Shown in pieces: positions 16,431 through 23,480 of a stretch of 64,000 nucleotides of DNA. The notes under the pieces were generated by a model that had not been told where the DNA came from, did no database searches, and worked only from the letters and a program-made list of their open reading frames with translations. This DNA is from Nocardia elegans NBRC 108235 (GTDB lineage: Bacteria > Actinomycetota > Actinomycetes > Mycobacteriales > Mycobacteriaceae), in NCBI RefSeq assembly GCF_001612845.1, contig NZ_BDBF01000016.1, positions 1 to 64,000 of the forward strand. The letters are read 5' to 3'. The position numbers were made by a program, and so were the translations under genes. Position 1 is the first letter of the stretch; the number at the start of each line of letters is the position of its first letter.

Positions 16431-16444
16431 TGACAGTCATGTCA
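16431..16444. promoter_or_regulatory. Palindromic operator (copy 2) of the local TetR regulon
   Basis: TGACAGTCATGTCA, identical over 14 bp to the site at 7796-7809, lies upstream of the cyclase-ligase transcript. The flanking bases also match in part (TTCG follows within 8 bp in both), which supports a true shared site rather than chance. Confidence 0.75.
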
Positions 16445-16458
16445 ACTTCGTGCCGCAA

Positions 16459-16931
16459 GTGTGTCCGACAGCACTTTCGGTGTCAATAGCCGGATGTCAG
16501 CTTCGGCCCGCTCGCGACGGGGAGGCAGGTTCCAGACCAGGCGAGATGGAACGACACGTACGACGCGGGGCGTACGAACTCGGCTGAGATGCGATAGCGC
16601 AAGGCTATTCACACACTTCTTCCGCTCACCTGGCGACGACTATCCGATACTGTGCGGTTTCACTTCATTCCGTTCGTACGACACCCTCGCAGCGGCGCGG
16701 GAGAATCGGCCATGTCGAACATAATTCGTTGCCGTGCAGCGATTTTCGTCCGGAAGGCGCTCATCTATAGCTGAGCCGTAGATGCAGCGGCACGCGCAGA
16801 CCCATTGACAGCGGCCGATTTCCGAAACCGAGCAGTTGATTTCCGTCATATTGACGTGCGAGGGTGATTGGGTTCACACTACCAACGAGTAACCGGACGA
16901 AGGTGTCCGGTTCGGGTAGAAGGGGACTCTG
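16459..16931. other. Intergenic region between cyclase and lipase genes
   Basis: This 473-bp stretch separates divergent genes and should hold the lipase promoter. A TTGACG (about 16851) followed after 17 nt by TCACAC is a possible sigma-70-like promoter, and TTGACA occurs at about 16805. A short hairpin CCGGAC-N6-GTCCGG lies just before the lipase ribosome binding site. No gene, RNA or mobile element is recognised. Confidence 0.4.
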
Positions 16932-18248
16932 GTGAAACGAGGACGCGCAGTCCTTCAGATCGCGACCGCCGTCGCGGCCATGTCATTGCTCGTCGGCTCA
17001 GCGACCGGTCTCGCACCGAGTGCGCACGCGGCATCCGATTCGTTCTACGAGTACACGGGCGCGGCGCCGCTGTCCTCGATCGCACCGGGAACCGTATTGC
17101 AGACGCGCACGATGCCGTACCACTTCGCGGGCATCCCGACGCCCGTCACGGCGGTGCAGCTGCAGTACCGCACGACCGATGCCCGGCAGCGTCCGGCCGT
17201 GAACGTCACCTCCGTACTCCTGCCGCCGACCGGCGTCGATCCGACGAAAGCCGTTGCCTACCAGTCTTTCTACGACTCGCTCAATCCCGAGGACGGGCCG
17301 TCGCGATCGGTCGCGGGCACTGTGTCCTTCGGCGGCGCGGTGAACAATGTGGAGGGTGAGCTGGTCGCGCCGCTGCTGGCGCAGGGCTACACGATCATCG
17401 TCGCCGACACCGAGGGCCAGGCGGCCGATTTCGCCGCGGGCCCCGAGTACGGGATGAACACCCTGGACTCGATCCGGGCGGCCACCCACTCGGCGCAGGT
17501 CGGCCTGAACGAGCAGACCCGCGTCGCGCTGTTCGGATATTCCGGCGGCGCGATCGCCACCAACTGGGCCGCGGCCCTGGCACCGGTCTACGCCCCGGAT
17601 GTCGACCGGCAGCTGGTCGGGGCGGCCGAAGGTGGCGTCCTGGTCAATCCGGCGCGCAACCTGCGCTATATCGACGGCAGTTTCGGCTGGGCCGGGGTGG
17701 CGGCGATGGCGGTGATCGGCATCGGCCGCTCCTACGACATCGACTTCTCGCCCTATATGAGTCCGTACGGCGCCGAGATCCTGAACAAGATGCAGTACGC
17801 GTCCATCGCCAATGTGCTGTTCCAATACCCGGGCCTGACCTGGGCCCAGATGGTGAAGCCGGAGTACGCCGATCCCAATAGCGTGGCGCCGTTCGTCGCG
17901 GCGGTGCGCAAGGTCGACCTCGGACTGGCGCCGACGCCGACGATTCCGATGCTCATCGGGCAGGGCGCCAACGGCGTGCTGGAAGGGACCGACAACGGTA
18001 AGCCGGTGTCCGGCCCCGGTGACGGCGTGATGGTCGCGGGCGACGTGCGCAGCCTGGCCCGGCAGTACTGCGACACCGGGAACTCCGCGATTCTGTATCG
18101 GCAGTACGACCTGCTCAGCCACACCCCGTCGACCATCGCGTGGCTGCCGGAGGCCCTGCTCTGGCTCGACGACCGGTTCGCGGGCCGGCCGGCGCCGGCG
18201 AACTGCGGCGCCATCGCGCCGGGCAATTCGCTGGACCCGGTGATCTGA
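16932..18248 (+). CDS. Secreted lipase of the LIP (PF03583) family
   Basis: A 438-residue alpha/beta-hydrolase with a Sec signal peptide (hydrophobic core AVAAMSLLVGSATG, cleavage near AHA-AS). The nucleophile elbow is FGYSGGA near residue 205. Secretory lipases of this family release fatty acids from glycerides or sterol esters outside the cell. A His lies in LLSHTPST near the C-terminus. At the place where family members usually carry the catalytic Asp (G-x-x-D) this protein reads GQGANG, so the acid may be displaced. Start GTG with AAGGGG 8 nt upstream. It stands alone between two terminators. A link to sterol-ester hydrolysis is only suggested by location. Confidence 0.8.
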   Translation: MKRGRAVLQIATAVAAMSLLVGSATGLAPSAHAASDSFYEYTGAAPLSSIAPGTVLQTRTMPYHFAGIPTPVTAVQLQYRTTDARQRPAVNVTSVLLPPTGVDPTKAVAYQSFYDSLNPEDGPSRSVAGTVSFGGAVNNVEGELVAPLLAQGYTIIVADTEGQAADFAAGPEYGMNTLDSIRAATHSAQVGLNEQTRVALFGYSGGAIATNWAAALAPVYAPDVDRQLVGAAEGGVLVNPARNLRYIDGSFGWAGVAAMAVIGIGRSYDIDFSPYMSPYGAEILNKMQYASIANVLFQYPGLTWAQMVKPEYADPNSVAPFVAAVRKVDLGLAPTPTIPMLIGQGANGVLEGTDNGKPVSGPGDGVMVAGDVRSLARQYCDTGNSAILYRQYDLLSHTPSTIAWLPEALLWLDDRFAGRPAPANCGAIAPGNSLDPVI

Positions 18249-18266
18249 GCCCACCGGACTCGATGA

Positions 18267-18297
18267 GAAGAGGCCCCGCGGTATGCGGGGCCTCTTC
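18267..18297. terminator. Bidirectional hairpin terminator between lipase and fadA6
   Basis: A perfect 13-bp stem (GAAGAGGCCCCGC, 18267-18279, and its complement 18285-18297) with a 5-nt loop lies between two convergent genes. Confidence 0.85.
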
Positions 18298-18340
18298 CGT
18301 GTTCACCGGACCGGATTCGCCGGACGAAAGGCGAAGCGGC

Positions 18341-19528
18341 TCAGGAGATTCGCTCGATGATGGTGACGTTGGCCGTGCCGCCGCCCTCGCAGATGGTGAG
18401 CAGGCCGTAGCGGCCGTTCACCCGCTCGAGCTCGTTGAGCAGGGTGGCGAACAGCTTCGCGCCGGTGGCGCCGAGCGGATGTCCCAGCGCGATCGCGCCG
18501 CCGTGCACGTTCACCTTGTCGGGGTTCGCGCCGGTCTCCTTCAGCCAGGCCAGCACCACGGAGGCGAACGCCTCGTTGATCTCGACGACATCGATGTCGT
18601 CGATGGTCAGCCCGGTCTGCTCCAGCGCCCACTTGGTCGCCGGGATCGGCGCGGTGAGCATGTAGATCGGGTCGGCGCCGCGGGCGCTGACGTGGTGGAT
18701 GCGGGCGCGCGGCTTCAAGCCGTATTCGGCGACGGCCCAGTCGGAGGCCAGCAGGGTGGCGCTGGCGCCGTCGGAGATCTGGCTGGCGACCGCGGCGGTC
18801 AGGCGGCTGCCCTCGCTGAGCGCCTCGAGTCCGGCCATCTTCTCCAGGCTCGTCTCGCGCGGGCCCTCGTCGATCCAGAAATCGCCGACCGGCACGATCT
18901 CGCGATCGAAGGAGCCCTCGGCGATGGCCTTGCGGGCGCGTTCGTGGCTGCGAAGTGCCCAGCGCTCCATATCTTCCCGGCTGATATCCCACTTCTCGGC
19001 GATCAGCTGCGCGCCGTTGAACTGCGAGACCTCACCGGTGCCGTAGCGGTGGTCCCAGCCCTTGGCGCCGACGAACGGCGAGTCGAAACCGTATTCCTTA
19101 CCGGCCAGCATGGCGGCCGAGATCGGGATCGCGCTCATGTTCTGCACGCCACCGGCGACGATCACCTCGGCGGTGCCGCTCATGATGGCCTGCGCGCCGA
19201 AATTGATCGCCTGCTGGCTGGATCCGCACTGACGGTCCACCGTGGTACCGGGGACCTCCTCCGGATATCCGGCCGCCAGCCAGGCCGTCCGGGCGATGTT
19301 GCCGGCCTGCGGGCCGATGGCGTCGACACAGCCGAAGATCACATCGTCGACGTTGCCGGGATCGATGGCGTTGCGGCCCAGCAACCCCTGCAGTGCCGCC
19401 GCACCGAGGTCGGCGGGATGCACACCGGCCAGCGCACCGCCGCGCTTACCGATCGGCGTCCGCACGGCATCGATGACGTAGGCCTCGCGCACCGGCGCGT
19501 ACCGGCGGCGATCAGACGGTGTGGACAT
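18341..19528 (-). CDS. fadA6: FadA6, thiolase of terminal steroid ring degradation
   Basis: A 395-residue thiolase. The acylated Cys is in DRQCGSSQQA (near residue 101), the catalytic His in ALGHPLGATG and the second Cys in TICEGGGTAN. The partner gene kstR2 lies 9 bp upstream, as in M. tuberculosis Rv3556c-Rv3557c. In that pathway FadA6 performs the thiolytic cleavage of a beta-keto CoA ester formed after IpdAB opens the last ring. Start ATG with GGAG 6 nt upstream. The identification is by family plus conserved linkage. Confidence 0.9.
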   Translation of the reverse strand: MSTPSDRRRYAPVREAYVIDAVRTPIGKRGGALAGVHPADLGAAALQGLLGRNAIDPGNVDDVIFGCVDAIGPQAGNIARTAWLAAGYPEEVPGTTVDRQCGSSQQAINFGAQAIMSGTAEVIVAGGVQNMSAIPISAAMLAGKEYGFDSPFVGAKGWDHRYGTGEVSQFNGAQLIAEKWDISREDMERWALRSHERARKAIAEGSFDREIVPVGDFWIDEGPRETSLEKMAGLEALSEGSRLTAAVASQISDGASATLLASDWAVAEYGLKPRARIHHVSARGADPIYMLTAPIPATKWALEQTGLTIDDIDVVEINEAFASVVLAWLKETGANPDKVNVHGGAIALGHPLGATGAKLFATLLNELERVNGRYGLLTICEGGGTANVTIIERIS

Positions 19529-19537
19529 GTAACGCTC

Positions 19538-20200
19538 CTATTCGGATGTGCCGGATTCGGCGCCGGACTGCGATGCTCCGGAATGGACTGCGCCGGAACG
19601 GTTCTCGGGGTTGGTGAGCCCATCGAGCACGATGGTCAGGTACTGCTTGGCGAGGGTGTCCGCGGTGATGCGGCCGCCGGGCTGATACCAGCGCACCGCC
19701 ACCCAGACGGTGTCGCGCAGGAAGCGGAAGGCGAGCTCGACATCGAGTTCGGGGCGGAAGCTGCCGTCGCGCACGCCCTCGGTGAGCACATTGCGCCACA
19801 GCTCCCGGAATTCCCGGTTGTATTCCGCGATGTACTCGAAACGCGGTGTGTCACTGAGCCTTTTGGCCTCGGCCTGATAGATCGCGACGGCCGAATGCCA
19901 GCGGTCGAACGATTCACAGGAGGCGATGACCAGCGCCTCGAGCGTGGCGCGCGGCGACAGGTTGGAGGCGACGATCTCACGGTAGCGGCCGAACAGATCG
20001 TCGAGGAAGCCGCGCAGGATCTCGTCCACCATCGCCTCTTTCGAGTCGAAGTGGTGGTAGAGACTGCCGGATAGAATCCCCGCCGCATCGGCGATATCGC
20101 GGACCGTGGTCGCACGCAGGCCGCGCTCGGCGAACAGGCCGGCGGCCAGGCCGAGCAACTCGTTGCGGCGTGCGGATTTGGAGGCCTCGGATGCGGTCAC
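19538..20200 (-). CDS. kstR2: KstR2, TetR repressor of the HIP regulon
   Basis: A 220-residue TetR protein whose N-terminal HTH (GLRATTVRDIADAAGILSG, then SLYHHFDSKEAM) is nearly identical to remembered mycobacterial KstR2, as is the C-terminal DTVWVAVRWYQPGG. KstR2 represses the ring C/D genes and is released by HIP-CoA. The GTG at 20200 is preferred over the TTG at 20215: a minus-strand -10 TATTAT ends 6 nt before the GTG and no ribosome binding site exists, so the transcript is probably leaderless. It is auto-controlled through the palindrome at 20215-20232. Confidence 0.93.
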   Translation of the reverse strand: MTASEASKSARRNELLGLAAGLFAERGLRATTVRDIADAAGILSGSLYHHFDSKEAMVDEILRGFLDDLFGRYREIVASNLSPRATLEALVIASCESFDRWHSAVAIYQAEAKRLSDTPRFEYIAEYNREFRELWRNVLTEGVRDGSFRPELDVELAFRFLRDTVWVAVRWYQPGGRITADTLAKQYLTIVLDGLTNPENRSGAVHSGASQSGAESGTSE

Positions 20201-20206
20201 TCGGCC

Positions 20207-20232
20207 ATAATACAACCAAGCATTTGCTTGGT
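20207..20232. promoter_or_regulatory. KstR2 operator and -10 box of kstR2
   Basis: ACCAAGCA-TT-TGCTTGGT (20215-20232) is a perfect 8-bp-arm palindrome. The inner 14-mer matches the KstR2 consensus with one mismatch (TTTG for CTTG). The minus-strand -10 TATTAT occupies 20207-20212, 6 nt from the GTG of kstR2. Binding would occlude the promoter and give negative autoregulation. Confidence 0.87.
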
Positions 20233-20245
20233 CTACGGTGGTGGC

Positions 20246-20980
20246 TCACCGAATGGAATAGCGCAGCGGCGAGGACATCGACAGATCGACGAGGAGCCGA
20301 TCGCAGATCTCCAGCGGCGGGATACCGGCCCGTTTCATCCGTGCCACCAGCGCGAGCCGACGCTCACAGCTGTCCCATTCCACCGTCAGCGGCCCCCGGC
20401 CGGGCCCCGCGTCCACGGTCGCCATCGCCCGCGGCGGGCCGGCCGGATCCGGGATCTCGCTGAGTTTGAGCACGATGCCGCGCCGCCACGCCAGATAGGT
20501 GTCGCGATCGGCGGCGCCCTCCAATTTGCCGGTGGCCGCGGCCAGCCCTCGATCGATGCCGTCGGCGAAGGCGAGGCGATCGAACCGGAACCGCCGGCAG
20601 CGCCGGACCACCTCCAGCAGATCGGCGCGCACCTCGCACAGCAACGCGGTCTGCTGCCGGCGGCGTTCCCCGCCGGGATCGGCCTCCCCCGGGCCGCAGC
20701 CGGCGCCGATGCGCCGCACTCGCCGCCGATCGCGGGCCATATCCGCACGCAGAGCGGCACGCGGATCGCGCGCCACCTCGGCCTCGTCGACCTCGTGCTC
20801 GTGCAGAATCTGCGCAGCGCGCGTCGCCGTCGCGTGCGCATCGGGGTGATCGAGCAATTCCGCACCGAGGGTGAGAGCGGCGAGCACGACGCTGTCCTGC
20901 CGCCGCCGCGCGAGCACCACCTCGCGAATCAACTCGAGTTCCAGTACGTCGTTGTCTTCCTGTCGACCGTCCAGACCCAT
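20246..20980 (-). CDS. Hypothetical protein between ipdF and kstR2
   Basis: A 244-residue Arg/Ala/Leu-rich, probably helical protein, not recognised. The ATG at 20980 is chosen: AAGGGA lies 10 nt upstream and any longer reading would run into the inverted-repeat element at 21054-21185. There is no signal peptide or membrane segment. A stretch with two Cys (SCERRLALVARMKRAGIPP) near the C-terminus and W/R-rich segments give no family. It lies in the gap between two KstR2-controlled units but has its own upstream region. Its codon usage looks like its neighbours. Function unknown. Confidence 0.6.
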   Translation of the reverse strand: MGLDGRQEDNDVLELELIREVVLARRRQDSVVLAALTLGAELLDHPDAHATATRAAQILHEHEVDEAEVARDPRAALRADMARDRRRVRRIGAGCGPGEADPGGERRRQQTALLCEVRADLLEVVRRCRRFRFDRLAFADGIDRGLAAATGKLEGAADRDTYLAWRRGIVLKLSEIPDPAGPPRAMATVDAGPGRGPLTVEWDSCERRLALVARMKRAGIPPLEICDRLLVDLSMSSPLRYSIR

Positions 20981-21053
20981 GGGTCGTGGTCCCTTCGAAC
21001 TGTCGGAACCGGACGTTCTCAGGATCCCACAGCCAGGGGAGGTCGGCGCCAGT

Positions 21054-21185
21054 GTTTTTTGCCTCCGCTTCGCTGCGGCGGGGTTCTCGGCCCCCTGGGC
21101 CGAGAACCACCAGGGTGTACCTCTCGCAGATGTGCACCCTCGTGCGTTACCTGGGGACCGCCGGAGCGAAGCGGAGGCCAAAAAC
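21054..21185. repeat. Cloverleaf-like inverted-repeat element directly after ipdF
   Basis: A 132-bp element bounded by imperfect 27-bp inverted repeats: left arm 21054-21080 (GTTTTTTGCCTCCGCTTCGC...) and right arm 21159-21185, complementary with two mismatches. Inside are a perfect 12-bp hairpin (GGTTCTCGGCCC type, 21082-21108, 3-nt loop) and a second 9-bp hairpin (AGGGTGTAC with GTGCACCCT, about 21112-21140). The whole can fold as a three-way junction. The right arm abuts the ipdF stop at 21186-21188. It could be a miniature inverted-repeat element or a large terminator for ipdE1-ipdF. Confidence 0.75.
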
Positions 21186-21980
21186 TCAAGCGCGCTGGCT
21201 GCTTACGGAGACGACTTCGCCTGTCATGTAGGAGGTGTAGTCGCTGGCGAGCATCGCGATGGTGGCGGCGACCTCCCACGGCTCGGCGGCCCGGCCGAAG
21301 GCCTCGCCCGCGGCCAGCCGATCGAGCAGTTCGGTGGAGCTCACCTTGTCCAGGAAGGGGTGGCGGGCGATGCTCGGCGCGACCGCGTTGATCCGCACGC
21401 CCAGTTCCGCGGCCTCCACGGCGCTGCAGCGGGTCAATGCCATGACACCGGCCTTGGCGGCGGCGTAGTGGGCCTGGCCGTGCTGAGCCCGCCAGCCGAG
21501 CACGCTGGCGTTGTTGACGATCACGCCGCCGTGGCCCGCGGTGCGGAAGTAGTTCAGCGCGGCGCGGGTGCAGCGGAAGGTGCCGTTCAGCGTGATGTCC
21601 AGGACGCGATCCCACTGTTCGTCGGTCATGTCGACGACCGGTGTCTCACCGCCCAGGCCGGCGTTGTTGACCATGATGTCGATGCGGCCCAGGCGCTGCG
21701 CCGCGGCGCGGATCAGTTCGTCGACCTGTTCGGTACTGGTCACGTCGCAGACCACCGAGGCGACCTTGCGCTGCGGGAATTCCGCGGCCAGCTCCTCCTC
21801 GGTCTGCTTCAGCCGGCGTTCGTGCCAATCGGAGACCACGACGTCGGCGCCCTCGTCGAGCATGCGGCGCGCGGTGGCCGATCCGATGCCCGTGCCGGCG
21901 GCGGCGGTGATCACCGCGACCCGGCCGGCGAGCAGTCCGTGACCGGAGATCGGCTGGGGCGGAACCGAGAGATCAGGCAC
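21186..21980 (-). CDS. ipdF: IpdF, 5-hydroxy-HIP-CoA-type dehydrogenase (SDR)
   Basis: A 264-residue SDR (M. tuberculosis Rv3559c is about 262 aa). The nucleotide motif is TAAAGTGIGSA, NNAGLGG follows, catalytic Ser is in VNNASVLG and the Tyr/Lys pair in YAAAKAG. The GTG at 21980 is preceded by AAGGAAGGA at 6 nt; the longer upstream reading is rejected. In the HIP pathway IpdF oxidises the 5-hydroxyl of the CoA intermediate made by IpdE1-IpdE2. It follows ipdE1 on the same strand (75 bp; the gap has several TTCGGCC repeats) and the pair forms one KstR2 transcript. Confidence 0.88.
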   Translation of the reverse strand: MPDLSVPPQPISGHGLLAGRVAVITAAAGTGIGSATARRMLDEGADVVVSDWHERRLKQTEEELAAEFPQRKVASVVCDVTSTEQVDELIRAAAQRLGRIDIMVNNAGLGGETPVVDMTDEQWDRVLDITLNGTFRCTRAALNYFRTAGHGGVIVNNASVLGWRAQHGQAHYAAAKAGVMALTRCSAVEAAELGVRINAVAPSIARHPFLDKVSSTELLDRLAAGEAFGRAAEPWEVAATIAMLASDYTSYMTGEVVSVSSQRA

Positions 21981-22055
21981 TGTAGGTCCTTCCTTACGGC
22001 CGAACAACGGCTTCGGCCGATGGTTTCCGGCCGAAGGTTCGGCCGGGCGGGGTGG

Positions 22056-23339
22056 TCAGCGGGCTTCGCGGGGCAGGCCGAGCACGCGTTCGGAGATGAT
22101 GTTGCGCTGCACTTCGTTCGAGCCGCCGTAGATCGTGTCGGCGCGGGTGAACAGATAGAGGCGCTGCCATTGGCTCAGGTCGTCCGCGGGGTGCGGATCG
22201 AGGGCGGAGCCGGTGCCGCCGACCGGAGGCCGGGCGATCAGGCCTTCTGCGCCGAGCACGTCCATGGCCAGTTCGCCGAGGCCGCGATGCCAATTGGCCC
22301 ACAACAGCTTCGAGACCGAGGCCTGGCCCGCGGCGGTGCGGGCGTCGACGTTCTGATGCGCCGATTCCAGGGTCCGCAGCGCGTGTGCGCGCAGCACGCG
22401 CAACCCCACCCACGCCTGGTCGATGCGTTCGGCCAGGGCCGGATCCGCCAGCGCGCCATTGGCTTTCGCCACCGCCTCCAGATTCGACAGTTCGCGCGCG
22501 AACCGGATCTGCTGACCGACGGTGGAGATGCCGCGCTCGAAGGTCAACGTGCCCATGGCTACTCGCCAGCCCTCACCGGGCTTGCCCACCACCAGATCGG
22601 CGGCGGTGCGGGCGTTGTCGAAGAACACCTCGTTGAATTCGGCGGTCCCGGTGAGCTGGATGATCGGGCGCACCTCGATACCGGGCTGCTTCATCGGCAC
22701 CAGCAGATAGGACAGGCCGTGGTGGCGGGTCGAGCCGGGTTCGGTGCGGGCGATGACGAAACACCAGTCCGACAGATGCGCCAGCGAGGTCCAGATCTTC
22801 TGGCCGTTGATCGACCATTCGTCACCGTCGAGCCGGGCGCTGGTCGACACGTTCGCCAGGTCCGAACCGGCCCCGGGCTCGGAATATCCCTGACACCATA
22901 GTTCGGTGACCGAGCGGATGCCGGGCAGGAAGCGCTGTTTCTGCTCCTCGGTGCCGAAGGCGAGCAGGGTCGGGCCGAGCAGCTCCTCCCCCAGGTGCGA
23001 GACGCGCGCCGGGGCATTCGCGCTCGCGTACTCCTCGTGGAAGATCACCTGCTGGCGCAGCGTCGCCGCCCGGCCGCCGTACTCGACCGGCCAGCCCAGG
23101 CAGGTCAACCCCGCCGCGGCGAGGTGGCGATCCCACTCCAGCCGCTCGTCGAAGGCTTCGTGCTCACTTCCGGGCCCGCCGAGCCCGCGCAGCTCGCGGA
23201 ACTGCCCGTTCAGGTTTTCGGCCAGCCATTCCCGCACTTCGGCGCGGAATTCCTGGTCGGCTGCGTTTTCCGTACCGGGGGCCGCCGTGCCGGAGGCATC
23301 CGCACCGGCGGCGGAATCGGGGGTCTGGATCGCACTCAC
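22056..23339 (-). CDS. ipdE1: IpdE1 (FadE30), subunit of the heteromeric HIP acyl-CoA dehydrogenase
   Basis: A 427-residue acyl-CoA dehydrogenase (M. tuberculosis FadE30 is about 385 aa; here the N-terminus has a ~35-residue Ala-rich extension). Motifs: CQGYSEPGAGSDLA, WSINGQKIWTS and C-terminal YGGSNEVQRNIISER. IpdE1 pairs with IpdE2 (28142) into an alpha2beta2 enzyme that desaturates 5-OH-HIP-CoA. The GTG at 23339 is the likely start; the minus-strand -10 TAGGTT (23351-23356) ends 11 nt upstream and no clear ribosome binding site exists. Divergent from fadD3, as in M. tuberculosis. Confidence 0.9.
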   Translation of the reverse strand: MSAIQTPDSAAGADASGTAAPGTENAADQEFRAEVREWLAENLNGQFRELRGLGGPGSEHEAFDERLEWDRHLAAAGLTCLGWPVEYGGRAATLRQQVIFHEEYASANAPARVSHLGEELLGPTLLAFGTEEQKQRFLPGIRSVTELWCQGYSEPGAGSDLANVSTSARLDGDEWSINGQKIWTSLAHLSDWCFVIARTEPGSTRHHGLSYLLVPMKQPGIEVRPIIQLTGTAEFNEVFFDNARTAADLVVGKPGEGWRVAMGTLTFERGISTVGQQIRFARELSNLEAVAKANGALADPALAERIDQAWVGLRVLRAHALRTLESAHQNVDARTAAGQASVSKLLWANWHRGLGELAMDVLGAEGLIARPPVGGTGSALDPHPADDLSQWQRLYLFTRADTIYGGSNEVQRNIISERVLGLPREAR

Positions 23340-23350
23340 TCCGGTAGAGT

Positions 23351-23373
23351 AACCTACCAAGCACTTGCTTTGT
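23351..23373. promoter_or_regulatory. KstR2-type operator between ipdE1 and fadD3
   Basis: ACCAAGCACTTGCT (23356-23369) matches AnCAAGnnCTTGnT exactly. The minus-strand -10 TAGGTT overlaps the left edge of the box. A 21-bp segment is identical to the operator before echA20. The fadD3 GTG lies 107 bp downstream, so the rightward transcript has a real leader while ipdE1 has almost none. Confidence 0.9.
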
Positions 23374-23480
23374 AGGGCGGTGAGCTCTGCAGCGCGAATC
23401 GACCGACGGACCGAGCCGTCACCACGCCGGACAAGCCGGCTGCTCGGCCCGTCGACCAGCGTGTAGAAGACGAGGACGAC

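Noticed and set aside
16404..16458. Longer ATG starts of the cyclase gene (16440, 16458)
   Set aside because: They fall in or beyond the palindromic operator, while GTG 16404 has a perfect AGGAGG at 6 nt.
20981..21181. N-terminal extension of the hypothetical gene 20246-20980 through the inverted-repeat element
   Set aside because: The added residues are a translation of the repeat; a start with a ribosome binding site exists at 20980.
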